Counted from the first letter of the stretch, positions 28,701-37,095 are shown. The stretch: DNA of 64,000 bases from Flagellimonas maritima (GCF_003269425.1 NZ_CP030104.1:2537501-2601500), one strand, 5' to 3'. Notes: generated by a model not told the origin, from the sequence alone. A program made the numbers and translations.

Positions 28701-29045
28701 ATACGGATGCCAGGTCAATCTTTTTGGTATACCACCTTTTGATGGTATGATGAACACATCCATATTGCCATCATATTCCGCATTAAATGCGATCATGCTG
28801 CCATCTGGCGAGAATATGGGATTGGACTCGATCCCTTCATCTATAGTAAGACGTTTTGGATTGGAACCATCCCTATTGGCAATCCAAAGATCTTCGGCAT
28901 AAATAAATGCAATATGGGTATCGCTCAATGCAGGTTGGTGCATGAGTTTGGTCTCCATTTGGGCATTAAGGGAAATGCCCGTAATACAACAAAAGAATAT
29001 TACGGAGTAAAAAAATAAGTTTGTGCGTGTTTTGTTTCGTTTCAT
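25779..29045 (-). CDS. Exported tricorn-like S41 protease
   Basis: A 1088-residue exported protease of the tricorn/S41 type. It has a signal peptide (about 1-29, ending in LNAQ), then WD40-like beta-propeller repeats (for example SPDGSMIAFNAEYDGNMDVF and SPDGKSIAYFSDASGEYAMH) covering about 30-540. A Lys/Glu-rich linker is at 555-580, and a PDZ-like domain (near NVGDYIIAVNGKNV) follows. Last comes the S41 peptidase domain with RYNGGGSLADYY and the nucleophile in TAGSGGDYLPW. Tricorn-type proteases degrade peptides into small oligopeptides; here the signal peptide points to the periplasm. It probably ends at the shared terminator near 25740. Confidence 0.93.
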   Translation of the reverse strand: MKRNKTRTNLFFYSVIFFCCITGISLNAQMETKLMHQPALSDTHIAFIYAEDLWIANRDGSNPKRLTIDEGIESNPIFSPDGSMIAFNAEYDGNMDVFIIPSKGGIPKRLTWHPYNDFVRDFTPDGKKVLFASQRNSHTNRYLQLYTVPIGGGATSQLDIPNAFWATYSDDGSHMAYTPIFDAFNQWKHYRGGRISRIWVYNTENHKVDEIPKPNGGSNDTQPQWIGENVYFRSDRDGEFNLYSYSTGTKTVKKHTDYKDFPVINPKAYKTDIIYEHAGTLHIFDTASGTDKKLTITITTDLLELRERFVSGKEYVRSATVSPSGARVVVDFRGDIVTVPAEKGDVDNITQTTGTHEKFPKWSPDGKSIAYFSDASGEYAMHVQNVDNGSVKEIQLQGTGFYANIHWSPNSKKVSYVDNGRNLFITDIASKKTIKIAQDDLFVPGDIRDLFSDWSFDSNWIAYTKVIATNFEKAFLYSLSENKSYELTDGLSNVTSPIFDPSGKYVYLLASTDAGPVVNWFDQSNIDKVLTTSIYAITLQKEVVSPLKKQNDIEKGEEKEETKEKDSSKKNKQKVEAPKTLFIDWENIENRMIALPVKAGDYSKLGSVKEGELYYISSSFDTSESYLNKFTFDKRESEELMPLNSYQIAAGGKKMFYNNKGSWFVSDIGKKSEEAPINLDAISIKINPVDEWKNIFHEAWRVNRDYFYDPGMHGVDWNAMKTKYEPFIQHAASKQDLYRVMQWMFSELAVGHHRFGSRGDEMNEPEEIPGGLLGANYTIKNNRYQISKIYGGLNWTPDLRSPLTEPGIDVNVGDYIIAVNGKNVTGTDNLYSFFENTANTLVDLKVSKNADGTNSRTFKVTPLATEWAIRNRDWVEGNMKKVHEASNGDVAYVYVPNTTTAGFEYFKRYFFPQADKKAIIIDERYNGGGSLADYYIDILKRPEQAYWNFRYGQDLKSPSASIQGPKVMITDETAGSGGDYLPWMFRKFKVGTIVGKRTWGGLVGVLGYPEFIDGGVVTAPNLAFYTKDGFRVENEGVAPDIEVEQLPELVIKGQDPQLEKAIEIVLKQLKENPPKQMERPAYPIKTKS

Positions 29046-29351
29046 GAGGATGAATTGTATTTGGAAGATATTATGTTGTTTTTAATCTAGCGGTTAAGAT
29101 ACGGGTTTATTTATTTTCTCATTTTGACTTAAAGAATATCCGTATATGAATTATCAATCATTTTATGCATATTTTTTATATGATTTCCCAGGAGGGTAAA
29201 TGCATCAAACAATACTTTAATTACGTCACTGCTTCGAAAGAATAATCCTTTAATTTGAGATAGTGAAAGTATGTTGAAGATTAAAATTTGATCATGTTTT
29301 TACGGACAACAAAATAGATTTATACTTAAAATTTAAAAAAAAAGAAGATAT
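29046..29351. other. AT-rich intergenic region between divergent genes
   Basis: These 306 bases separate the divergent tricorn-like and VOC genes. They are strongly AT-rich. A near-consensus minus-strand -7 box (TATCTTAA, 29099-29092) could serve the protease. I see no open frame, RNA gene or strong inverted repeat. Confidence 0.5.
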
Positions 29352-29750
29352 ATGAGAGTACAAGCATATTTGGCATTTGATGGCAACTGCCAGGAAGCAC
29401 TTAATTTTTATGCCAACCTGTTCGATGCATCGATCAATAACAGACAAACCTATGAGGATAAAAAAATTGATGTTCCTTCATCGTATCGAAAAAGATTGCA
29501 ACATGCCGAATTAAAGGGTAAGGGTGTTTCATTTATGGCGTATGACGCGGCTCCTGATACACCAATAAACCATGGAAACCAGATACATATGAGCGTGGAT
29601 GTTGATGACAGGGACGAAGCCGAATCACTTTTTAAAAAGCTTTCTGAAAATGGTCAGGTACACCACAACTTTAGAGAAAGGGAATGGGGATACTTTGGAA
29701 GATGTACGGATCACTTTGGAATCAATTGGATGGTAAACAGTAAAATATAA
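29352..29750 (+). CDS. VOC (glyoxalase/PhnB-like) family protein
   Basis: A 132-residue protein of the PhnB-like branch of the vicinal oxygen chelate superfamily. It begins RVQAYLAFDGNCQEALNFYA, the usual PhnB-like opening, and ends with WGYFGRCTDHFGINWMV. It has the two beta-alpha-beta-beta-beta modules expected. Many members of this branch have no known substrate. The hibernation-factor gene follows after 9 bases, so the two form a short operon that may be stress-related. Confidence 0.88.
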   Translation: MRVQAYLAFDGNCQEALNFYANLFDASINNRQTYEDKKIDVPSSYRKRLQHAELKGKGVSFMAYDAAPDTPINHGNQIHMSVDVDDRDEAESLFKKLSENGQVHHNFREREWGYFGRCTDHFGINWMVNSKI

Positions 29751-29759
29751 TTTGAACAA

Positions 29760-30062
29760 ATGCAGATAATATTTGAGTATCACGATATAGCGCAGAGCGA
29801 TAGATTGGAATCAATCGCAAAGGAAAAATTGGAAAAACTTCAGGATAAATATCAGATGGTGCATAGGGGAGATGTTTTTTTTAAAGAAGAAAATACCTCT
29901 TCGGATGAAACCGGGAAAATTTGCAATATTAGATTGAGCCTTCCAGGCCCAAGGCTCTTTGCGGAGGCTTCCCATGATAACTTTGAGAGTTCTATTTCCG
30001 AATCTGTCAATGATTTGGAAAGGCAGCTAAGAAAAAGAAAGGAAAAAATGAAGGATTATTAA
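29760..30062 (+). CDS. hpf: Ribosome hibernation promoting factor (HPF/YfiA family)
   Basis: A 100-residue short-form HPF/RaiA protein, which binds the 30S subunit and inactivates ribosomes in stationary phase or stress. It starts MQIIFEYHDIAQSDRLESIA and has the family pattern of alternating strands, then DNFESSISESVNDLERQLRKRKEKM. That last helix is basic, as in family members. There is no long C-terminal dimerisation domain. It follows the VOC gene by 9 bases and ends at a terminator. Confidence 0.93.
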   Translation: MQIIFEYHDIAQSDRLESIAKEKLEKLQDKYQMVHRGDVFFKEENTSSDETGKICNIRLSLPGPRLFAEASHDNFESSISESVNDLERQLRKRKEKMKDY

Positions 30063-30087
30063 TCTCCCTTTAATATCATCAATTGAT

Positions 30088-30130
30088 AAAAGTCCGTATC
30101 CCAACAGATTAAGTTGAGATATGGACTTTT
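30088..30130. terminator. Hairpin terminator after hpf
   Basis: AAAAGTCCGTATC and GATATGGACTTTT pair with a single G-U wobble and a 17-base loop, with the terminal T-run inside the stem. It lies 26 bases after the hpf stop and before the convergent DUF421 gene. Confidence 0.75.
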
Positions 30131-30206
30131 CAAATCTTGAAAATCAATATTTTTATTTTGAACACTTTTTCAGTATTTATCAAAATAAATATTAAATCCA
30201 AGGTCT

Positions 30207-30728
30207 TTAATCTCTATTGACGCCTTCCAGTAATACATCGTGAAGTTGGGTATCAGATTCTGAATGAAGGACCGATATATCCCCGGTCGATTCAAATATC
30301 ACCGCTTTTACATGCTTAAACTGCAGCACGTTGGCTTCCCTAAGCTTAGCAATTAAATCAGATTTGGTGACTTTGGCCTTTTTAAGATTTTCTTCCAAGA
30401 TTTTATTTCCATCCATCAATAAAAGGGGTTTATTGTCAACCATATTCCTAATAAATTCTACGTTTCTTAATGTTGCAACAAACAATTGGAGCGCATAGAC
30501 CATTGTCAATCCCATAATCGCTGATAGCAGGCTCACAGATTTAGAGATTATAGCCGTAGCTACGATTGAACCTATGGAAACGGTCATTGCAAAATCAAAA
30601 CTTGACATTTTTGAAAAACTACGCTTTCCCGAAATACGGGTCAGTAGCATTACAGCTAAATATATACCTATTGCCGTTAGGCTTATTGCCGTTAATTCTT
30701 GAAGTGAAGCATTGAACCACTTTTCCAT
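30207..30728 (-). CDS. DUF421 / YetF-type membrane protein
   Basis: A 173-residue membrane protein of the DUF421 (YetF) family. The N-terminal half has three hydrophobic helices (about 10-32, 45-62, 66-86), with TRISGKRSFSKMSSFDFAMTV between the first two, a family hallmark. The C-terminal half is a soluble domain beginning RNMVDNKPLLLMDGNKILEENLKKAKVTKSDLI. The family's function is poorly known. The neighbouring genes suggest a role in general stress. It is divergent from the DUF2383 gene. Confidence 0.88.
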   Translation of the reverse strand: MEKWFNASLQELTAISLTAIGIYLAVMLLTRISGKRSFSKMSSFDFAMTVSIGSIVATAIISKSVSLLSAIMGLTMVYALQLFVATLRNVEFIRNMVDNKPLLLMDGNKILEENLKKAKVTKSDLIAKLREANVLQFKHVKAVIFESTGDISVLHSESDTQLHDVLLEGVNRD

Positions 30729-30972
30729 AAAATCTATTTTGTTCGAATTTAAATTAAAAATAATTGATCGGAGATCGTCATCAGTTTAGTGAAGTGCTTT
30801 ATAGGTGATGCCATCGTCAAATTATTTAAGTTCAGGTTGTTAAGCTAAGGTTAAATATGTATGTGATTTTTAATTGGGTCAAGTTCTTGTCCCATAGCGT
30901 TAATTCTTGGGAAGCTGCAATCGTAATTTTAATGAAACCTCATATTGAGACCATTAATTTAAAAGAAAAAAG

Positions 30973-31422
30973 ATGAGCAATTACACAGAAGAGATCACGG
31001 ACAAGTTGAACGACATCATCGAAAAAAATATCGATGCACAAAAAGGTTTTGAAAAAGCGGCAGAAAACGCTGATTCTAATGGGCTAAAAAATTATTTTAA
31101 GGAAAAAGCAACAGAAAGGCAGAAATTTACTCATGATCTAAAACAAGAGGTGAACTATATGGGAGAGGATGCCGAAGATAGCGGCAGCTTGACAGGAACC
31201 GCCCACAGAACATGGATGGATGTTAAGGCATTGTTTTCAGCAGCTGATGATGAATCTATGCTGGAGGAATCCATAAGAGGTGAGAAATCTGCCGTTGAGG
31301 AATATAGAGAAGTCCTTAAACATGACCTACCCATTGCTACGGTCAAAATATTAGAAGAACAGCTTCTTAAAATAGAAGACGGGCTACTTGAAATAAAGAC
31401 CTTGGAAGATTTAGTAGATTAA
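30973..31422 (+). CDS. PA2169-type four-helix bundle protein (DUF2383)
   Basis: A 149-residue soluble, helical protein with the ferritin-like DUF2383 domain (about 8-118). It has DIIEKNIDAQKGFEKAAENA at the start and the helix SIRGEKSAVEEYREVL in the second half. Function is unknown; relatives are induced by stress in other bacteria. It lies 23 bases before the DUF892 gene. A palindromic sequence GGGTCAAG-TT-CTTGTCCC (30876-30893) upstream might be an operator. Confidence 0.9.
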   Translation: MSNYTEEITDKLNDIIEKNIDAQKGFEKAAENADSNGLKNYFKEKATERQKFTHDLKQEVNYMGEDAEDSGSLTGTAHRTWMDVKALFSAADDESMLEESIRGEKSAVEEYREVLKHDLPIATVKILEEQLLKIEDGLLEIKTLEDLVD

Positions 31423-31445
31423 ATTTTAATCAAAAATTTAAAAAA

Positions 31446-31931
31446 ATGAAAACATTGAGAGATTTATTGGAACATCAAATCAAAGATTTATATAGTGCTG
31501 AAGATCAGTTATTGAAAGCTTTGCCCAAAATGCGTGATGCTGCCAATGATTCAAAACTAAAGGATGCTTTTGAAAGTCATCTTATTGAGACCAATCAACA
31601 ACGTGATCGGATCGTGGAGGTTTGTGATAAGCTGGGAATAAGTCCAACAGGTGAAGAATGCAAGGCAATGAAGGGCCTGATTAATGAAGCAGAGCATTTT
31701 CTAAAAGAAGATGCGTCAGAAGATGTAAGGGATGCCGGATTAATTGCAGAGGCACAGAGAATTGAACATTATGAAATTTCCGGTTATGGAACAGCGGTCA
31801 GGTTTGCCAAGGAATTGGAATTAGATCAGGTAGCGGAAATATTGAGCACGACGCTCGATGAGGAATATGAAGCTGATGAAAAGCTTACCGATATGGCAGA
31901 AGATAGGCTGAATAGAAAGGCAATATCTTAA
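31446..31931 (+). CDS. YciE/YciF-type ferritin-like protein (DUF892)
   Basis: A 161-residue ferritin-like protein. It starts MKTLRDLLEHQIKDLYSAEDQLLKALPKM, the typical DUF892 opening, and has the metal-ligand-type residues Glu and His in AQRIEHYEISGYGT and LDEEYEADEKL. YciF-type proteins bind iron or other dimetal centres and belong to the stress regulon in enterobacteria. It follows the DUF2383 gene by 23 bases (one operon) and is followed by a strong terminator. Confidence 0.92.
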   Translation: MKTLRDLLEHQIKDLYSAEDQLLKALPKMRDAANDSKLKDAFESHLIETNQQRDRIVEVCDKLGISPTGEECKAMKGLINEAEHFLKEDASEDVRDAGLIAEAQRIEHYEISGYGTAVRFAKELELDQVAEILSTTLDEEYEADEKLTDMAEDRLNRKAIS

Positions 31932-31951
31932 ATTGCTTTTTTAATTTAATA

Positions 31952-31990
31952 AAGGAACGGGATGTCAATGACATCCCGTTCCTTATTTTA
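31952..31990 (+). terminator. Rho-independent terminator of the DUF2383-DUF892 operon
   Basis: A perfect 15-base stem (AAGGAACGGGATGTC / GACATCCCGTTCCTT) with a 3-base AAT loop is followed by ATTTTAATC, 21 bases after the stop codon. Confidence 0.88.
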
Positions 31991-32002
31991 ATCAATCATA
32001 TT

Positions 32003-32026
32003 AAAAATAGACTTAAGTCTATTTTT
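32003..32026. repeat. Perfect 24-bp palindrome
   Basis: The half-site AAAAATAGACTT is followed immediately by its exact reverse complement. Because of the flanking A and T runs it could act as a terminator on either strand, or as an operator. It lies 12 bases beyond the terminator of the DUF892 operon. Confidence 0.6.
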
Positions 32027-32187
32027 CAGGCGTAATTGTTTCTACCATGTTTTCCCAATTTTTTCTAGAGAACACCACGTAAATAAAATAATAGCTGTCT
32101 CTTTTAGATGATTTTCAATATAACAACCTTGCTAAGAGACTGTTTGTTAATGAAGATTAATTATAATTATGAAACTTTATAAATGAT

Positions 32188-32215
32188 GAAACCATCTTAA
32201 AATTAAGATGGTTTC
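32188..32215. repeat. 13-bp inverted repeat
   Basis: GAAACCATCTTAA and TTAAGATGGTTTC are separated by two bases. Neither strand has a clear T-run after the stem. It lies about 80 bases beyond the stop codon of the Pmp3-like gene, so it may mark the end of that transcript or be a regulatory hairpin. Confidence 0.5.
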
Positions 32216-32294
32216 AAAGGGGAAAATAAACTGATGGGGATATTATAATACTATTTTATTATTTAAATAGAATTTAAGTTTTCTTGACTTATAC

Positions 32295-32447
32295 TTATTG
32301 ATTCACTATAAATGCGTGGATAACCCCTGGAAGCCAAGCCAGTAATGTCAACAAAACGCTTATAAGGAATGTGGAACCCAAGCCATGTTTAAGAAATACG
32401 GCTAAAGGTGGCAAGAGAATATTTAAGATTATTGTTAGTAAGGACAT
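32295..32447 (-). CDS. YqaE/Pmp3 family small membrane protein
   Basis: A 50-residue protein with two membrane helices, translated from the ATG at 32447. The sequence starts MSLLTIILNILLPPLAVFLK. It continues with HGLGSTFLISVLLTLLAW and ends LPGVIHAFIVNQ, which is the Pmp3/YqaE signature (LPPLAVFL, then LLTLL-W-PGVIHAF). Members are induced by salt, cold and membrane stress in yeast, plants and bacteria and are thought to affect membrane potential. It fits the stress genes next to it. It is easily missed because of its length. Confidence 0.92.
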   Translation of the reverse strand: MSLLTIILNILLPPLAVFLKHGLGSTFLISVLLTLLAWLPGVIHAFIVNQ

Positions 32448-32849
32448 TATTAAAGTTTTTAAGTTATGCCGCAATATCTGATAACTTTCTGTTTTCCAAT
32501 AGCCTTAAAAACAAAAATATTGATTCAAACAATACTTGAGTATACCTTTCTTTTCAGGTAATCTTTTTTTTTGAAAATTTCTATAACTGATTACTTGGTT
32601 GGTCTTTACGTACTATGGATTTCATTATTTGCTACCATAGTAATAAAAACTCAGATGTATATAAGATTTAATTTTGATTGAATATATAATATTTATTATT
32701 TTTAACAAGAAAAATACTGCTTTCAAATCTTCTTTTACTTTTACCCAAAGTTGAATTTACATCTACTTAGATTTTATATGGCCTGTTCAATTCAAATTTG
32801 CAACTGTGTAAAGCTTTTGGATTTTAGATTAAAAATATATTGCTAAAGA
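32448..32849. other. AT-rich intergenic region without a recognisable gene
   Basis: About 400 very AT-rich bases lie between the Pmp3-like gene and the receiver gene. The only structure I see is TACTATGG (32611-32618) with CCATAGTA (32635-32642), an 8-bp inverted repeat with a 16-base loop. No convincing open frame on either strand. Confidence 0.5.
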
Positions 32850-33248
32850 ATGGGGAAAAAACTGAAGCTAGTTATGTTGCTAGATGATAACGCAGCAACA
32901 AATTTTATACATAAAAAATTTATTGCCAAAACGGAATGTACAGATGATATACTCGATTTTCAAAGTGGTCCTGATGTTCTATCCTATTTAAAAGCTCCAG
33001 AAAACACCCTCCCCGAAATTTTGTTCATGGATATAAATATGCCAATAATGGATGCTTGGGAATTTTTAAGAGAGTTTAATATGCTAAGAAGAGAAGGATT
33101 GAATGATATCATCATAATTCTTTTATCAACTTCAATGAGCCCATCGGACAATGAAAAAGCTGAGAAGATCGAAGCTATAAATGAGATACTGCAAAAACCG
33201 TTATCTACCGAATCAATTGCTGCAATAGTACATAAATACTTCCCGTAA
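32850..33248 (+). CDS. Single-domain response regulator (CheY-like)
   Basis: A 132-residue stand-alone receiver domain with no output domain. The acidic pair Asp12-Asp13, the phospho-acceptor Asp61 in FMDINMP, the Ser in LLSTSMSP and the Lys in QKPLS are all present, so phosphorylation should work. It resembles the Rcp1-like receivers that often stand next to PAS histidine kinases in Bacteroidota. The PAS kinase gene at 33387 starts 138 bases downstream in the same direction and is the likely partner. Confidence 0.93.
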   Translation: MGKKLKLVMLLDDNAATNFIHKKFIAKTECTDDILDFQSGPDVLSYLKAPENTLPEILFMDINMPIMDAWEFLREFNMLRREGLNDIIIILLSTSMSPSDNEKAEKIEAINEILQKPLSTESIAAIVHKYFP

Positions 33249-33386
33249 TTTGCGTAGTAAAAAATGAATTATTTCATCGATCAGACATCACAAAACACTA
33301 TTTTTTACAACAGGATGCATAAAATTCACAACAAATTATACTATTAACATATAAATTTTTAAATAAATTGTGAGAAAATACTCCTA

Positions 33387-35252
33387 ATGATTGACAATAA
33401 TCCGACTTCTATACCCAATGCTCCAATAAATAGTGATTGGTTAAAACAATTACCTTCTTCAATTGTTTTATTAGATTTAGATTCCAGAATAGTAGATGCC
33501 ACAGAAAATTGGCTCAAAAGATTTGGGTTGAAAGAAAATCTTATTAAGGGTAAAACTCTTTCCGATATTTTTCCTGGTCTATCGGATGATTGGAACACAA
33601 AATTACAGTATGCAAAAGAAGGCTTGAACGATATTCAGATAATGGATGAAGTGAGGATTGAAAATGGTGGGATGAAGAATTTTATCTGGTACTTAAGTCC
33701 ATGGAAAGATGGTTATGGAAAAGGATTGGGTGTGGTAGTGAAGGTTAAAGATGCCACAAAGACAAAGGAACTGCAATTAGAATTGAACAGGACCAAAAAT
33801 CTTTTGAACGAAAAAGGAAAGATTGCAAGAATTGGGAGCTGGGAATACAATCTTCAAAGCGGGGAGGTCATTTTATCTTCCGTTGTTGAGGATATTTTTG
33901 GGGTTTCCACAAAGGAAAGATTGAACTTAAAGCAAGCACTTCTATTTTATAAAAGGGGAGATTCTAGAAATCGTATAAAAACTTTGATTGAAGAATCTAT
34001 TGAAAATGGTTCTTCATGGAACGAAAACCTTCAGCTGAGCGATAGAGACAACCAAACTTTTTGGGTAAATACCATAGGTAGGCCAAAGTTCAAAGATGGC
34101 AAATGTGCACGTATTATAGGAACAATCCAAGACATTACAGATAAAGTTTTATTTAAAGAGGATATTCATGGAGACTCCAACGAGAAAATGGATTACAGCG
34201 ATATTTTTCAATATTCTCCTGTAGGAATGGTAATAACGGATTATAGAACAGGAAGGATTTTAGATGTAAATGATGCTTTAACGATATTTACAGGTTTTGG
34301 TAAAGAAGAATTACTGGGAAAGTTGCACAGTGCATTCAACATCTTTGAAAGCTTAGGAAGAAAATCATCCATAATAAAACAACTAAAAAATAAACAGTCT
34401 TACAGTGCATTTACTGTTGATTTTACAGATAAAAAAGGAAAATCATCCATTGTTGAATTAAAAGGTAAATTAATTCAATCCACTGAAAACAATACTAGGG
34501 TTTTGACTATAGTAGAGAATGTTACCAATACCAAAAAACAAATCGCACATTTAAAAAACCAAGTAACTGAAGCCAACGCAAATATTGAGAAGTTGGTGAA
34601 CTTTACACATATGGTAAGTCATAACCTTAAAGGGCATGCTGCCAACTTTTCCTTATTATTAAATTTTCTAGACAAAGAGACATTACGCAAAGAGCAATCC
34701 GAACTTGTCACTATTATGAGAGAAAGTACGGAAAACTTAACGGGTACTATAAAGGGACTTCGTGAAATTGTTTCTATTCGCAATAATAACAAAATCAAAA
34801 AAGAAGCTTTGGTCATTAATGACTATATCTACAAAGTTGAACAAGGTTTAACAGGAATCATTAAAGAAGAGAAAGCTAAAATTATAAATGAAATTCCTGA
34901 TCACTTAAAAGTTAAGGCCATACCTGTTTATTTTGAAAGTATACTAAACAATTGCCTTTCCAATTCAATTAAATTTAGACGAGAAGGCAAAAATCCCGTT
35001 GTAATATTCAGTGCTGAAGTTACCGATGATTATACAATTTTAGCAATAGAGGATAATGGAATGGGAATGGATCTAAAAGGGAATAAAAATAAATTGTTTG
35101 AGCTGGGCAAAACCCTCAGTGCCAACAAGGAGTCAAGAGGAATGGGTCTTTACCTTGCCAAATATCAGGTAGAACTCATGAACGGAAAGATAAGTGTGGA
35201 AAGCACGCTAGGGGAGGGCACTACCTTCAAAATCTTTTTTAGCAATAAATAG
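33387..35252 (+). CDS. Multi-PAS sensor histidine kinase
   Basis: A 621-residue soluble histidine kinase without membrane segments. It has three PAS/PAC-like regions (about 17-125, 140-255 and 270-385), a coiled-coil linker (QVTEANANIEKLVNF) and the dimerisation/phospho-acceptor helix with His412 in HMVSHNLKGH. The ATPase domain has N box NNCLSNSIKFR, G1 IEDNGMGMDL and G2 RGMGLYLAKYQ. It probably senses an intracellular or diffusible signal and phosphorylates the receiver encoded just upstream. The ligand is unknown. Confidence 0.93.
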   Translation: MIDNNPTSIPNAPINSDWLKQLPSSIVLLDLDSRIVDATENWLKRFGLKENLIKGKTLSDIFPGLSDDWNTKLQYAKEGLNDIQIMDEVRIENGGMKNFIWYLSPWKDGYGKGLGVVVKVKDATKTKELQLELNRTKNLLNEKGKIARIGSWEYNLQSGEVILSSVVEDIFGVSTKERLNLKQALLFYKRGDSRNRIKTLIEESIENGSSWNENLQLSDRDNQTFWVNTIGRPKFKDGKCARIIGTIQDITDKVLFKEDIHGDSNEKMDYSDIFQYSPVGMVITDYRTGRILDVNDALTIFTGFGKEELLGKLHSAFNIFESLGRKSSIIKQLKNKQSYSAFTVDFTDKKGKSSIVELKGKLIQSTENNTRVLTIVENVTNTKKQIAHLKNQVTEANANIEKLVNFTHMVSHNLKGHAANFSLLLNFLDKETLRKEQSELVTIMRESTENLTGTIKGLREIVSIRNNNKIKKEALVINDYIYKVEQGLTGIIKEEKAKIINEIPDHLKVKAIPVYFESILNNCLSNSIKFRREGKNPVVIFSAEVTDDYTILAIEDNGMGMDLKGNKNKLFELGKTLSANKESRGMGLYLAKYQVELMNGKISVESTLGEGTTFKIFFSNK

Positions 35253-35300
35253 GTCTTGAGAAAAAGCACTAAAAATGAGTGTTAATCTTAGAATTGCAGA

Positions 35301-35340
35301 AAAACGCAGGGGAAATCATTGATTTCCCCTGCGCTTTTTA
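35301..35340 (+). terminator. Rho-independent terminator after the histidine kinase gene
   Basis: CGCAGGGGAAATC and GATTTCCCCTGCG form a 13-bp stem with a 3-base loop, followed by CTTTTTAA, about 50 bases after the kinase stop. Confidence 0.88.
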
Positions 35341-35455
35341 ATTGGTTTCAAATCTTGCTTATTGATTTCTCTAGCATTTACAATTACTATATTGCGGATA
35401 TAATCAAGATTAATAGATTTTATCTTGAAAAGAATTTCTTCAATAAACAATCACT

Positions 35456-37048
35456 ATGTTTAAATTTAATATTAGCGGCAGGAATTTTATAGGATATAAT
35501 CGATCAAGTAAAGGGGATACTACTTTCCAAGCCAAAAATCCTTCAACAGGGGAAGGTTTGATTACCTCATATTATGAAGCCACACTTGATGAGGTAAATC
35601 AAGCAATAGAGTTAGCGGAAAAAGCATTTACAGGCTATCGTGAGAAAACGGGACAGGAAAAGGCTTCTTTTTTGGAAGCTATAGCTGAGGAATTAGCACA
35701 ACTTGAAGAAGGTTTAGTCGGTTTATGTGTTCAGGAAACTGGACTTCCAGAGGGTAGGTTGAAAGGAGAATTGGGACGAACTATGGGCCAATTAAGGTTA
35801 TTTGCTTCGGTATTACGAGAAGGCTCATGGGTAGATGCAAGGATAGATTTTGCAGTTCCTGATAGAAAACCAAGTCCAAGACCGGATATTAGGTATATGC
35901 AAAAATCTCTAGGCCCCGTTGGAATTTTTGGGGCCAGTAATTTCCCATTGGCTTTTTCTGTGGCTGGCGGTGATACGGCATCCGCTTTGGCAGCAGGATG
36001 TAGCATTGTAGTCAAAGCACATCCATCGCACCCGGGAACTTCGGAGCTGGTCGCGATGGCCATTAATGAAGCCGCCAAAAAATCCAATATGCCTGACGGT
36101 ATTTTCTCTATGCTTCATGGAGTTTCCAACACTGTTGGGGAAGCCATTGTCCAACATCCTTTGATAAAAGCAATTGGATTCACGGGATCTTTTAAAGGTG
36201 GTAAGGCTTTGTATGATAAAGCGGTAAGACGTAAGGAACCGATTCCCGTATATGCTGAAATGGGGAGTGTAAATCCGATATTCATTCTTTCCAATGCCTT
36301 AAAAGAGCAGTATAAAACCATTGCTAAAGGATTATCCGATTCAGTTCAAATGGGCGTTGGCCAGTTTTGTACAAACCCTGGCATTACCATTGTGCCAAAT
36401 ATAAATGAGACATCTCTTTTCAAGGAAGAACTAAACAATTGTATTTCCAATTCTGAATCGGCAACAATGTTATCAGCTTCTATTCAGGAAGGATATGAAA
36501 CTGGACTAAAAAGATTAAAATCCAATGAAATCATAACATCCCTTTCCAAAGGAGAACAAAAAGAAGGGCACAATCAGGGTGTTCCAGAAATTCTCTCGGT
36601 ATCTGCTAAGGATTTTTTGAGTGAAAATACTTTGGAAGAAGAAGTTTTTGGACCATCAACGCTTTTGGTACATGCTCAAGATGGGGAAGAGATGTTGAAA
36701 ATTGCGAAAAGTTTGCACGGACATCTTACCGCAACTATACACGGCACCGAAGAAGATTTACAGGCCAATGTCGATTTATTGAAAATTTTGGAACGAAAAG
36801 TAGGCAGATTACTGATCAACGGTTTTCCTACGGGGGTAGAGGTATGCCATTCCATGGTTCATGGTGGGCCTTTTCCAGCGACCACAGATTCCCGAATGAC
36901 TTCTGTGGGTACAGCAGCCATTACCAGGTTTACCAGGCCTATATGTTTTCAGAATTTTCCCGATGTACTTCTCCCAGATGAATTAAAGGATGGAAATCCA
37001 TTAAAAATCCTTAGAATGGAAAACGGGAAATATATGAAAGCTGATTAA
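35456..37048 (+). CDS. Aldehyde dehydrogenase, NADP+-type (alpha-ketoglutaric semialdehyde dehydrogenase-like)
   Basis: A 530-residue aldehyde dehydrogenase. The N-terminal region binds NAD(P), with GPVGIFGASNFPLAFSVAGGD, VKAHPSHPGTSE and the GFTGSFKGG loop. The general-base Glu is in PVYAEMGSVNP, and the catalytic Cys is in MGVGQFCTNPG. Length and motifs fit the subgroup that oxidises 2,5-dioxopentanoate and related semialdehydes, but the substrate is inference. It has no obvious operon partner. The cyanophycin synthetase gene is convergent 47 bases away; a functional link is possible but not shown. Confidence 0.85.
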   Translation: MFKFNISGRNFIGYNRSSKGDTTFQAKNPSTGEGLITSYYEATLDEVNQAIELAEKAFTGYREKTGQEKASFLEAIAEELAQLEEGLVGLCVQETGLPEGRLKGELGRTMGQLRLFASVLREGSWVDARIDFAVPDRKPSPRPDIRYMQKSLGPVGIFGASNFPLAFSVAGGDTASALAAGCSIVVKAHPSHPGTSELVAMAINEAAKKSNMPDGIFSMLHGVSNTVGEAIVQHPLIKAIGFTGSFKGGKALYDKAVRRKEPIPVYAEMGSVNPIFILSNALKEQYKTIAKGLSDSVQMGVGQFCTNPGITIVPNINETSLFKEELNNCISNSESATMLSASIQEGYETGLKRLKSNEIITSLSKGEQKEGHNQGVPEILSVSAKDFLSENTLEEEVFGPSTLLVHAQDGEEMLKIAKSLHGHLTATIHGTEEDLQANVDLLKILERKVGRLLINGFPTGVEVCHSMVHGGPFPATTDSRMTSVGTAAITRFTRPICFQNFPDVLLPDELKDGNPLKILRMENGKYMKAD

Positions 37049-37095
37049 GATAGTCGAGAAAATCCTATATTGGATTTAAACGCATCTTATAAACT

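Noticed and set aside
32019..32112. Short minus-strand frame encoding RKNWENMVETITPEK at its end
   Set aside because: The reading is protein-like, but it has no good start codon (a TGA lies just upstream) and only about 30 residues. It might be a gene remnant, but I cannot support it.
32611..32642. 8-bp inverted repeat TACTATGG/CCATAGTA
   Set aside because: The loop is long, there is no T-run, and such repeats are expected by chance in AT-rich sequence.
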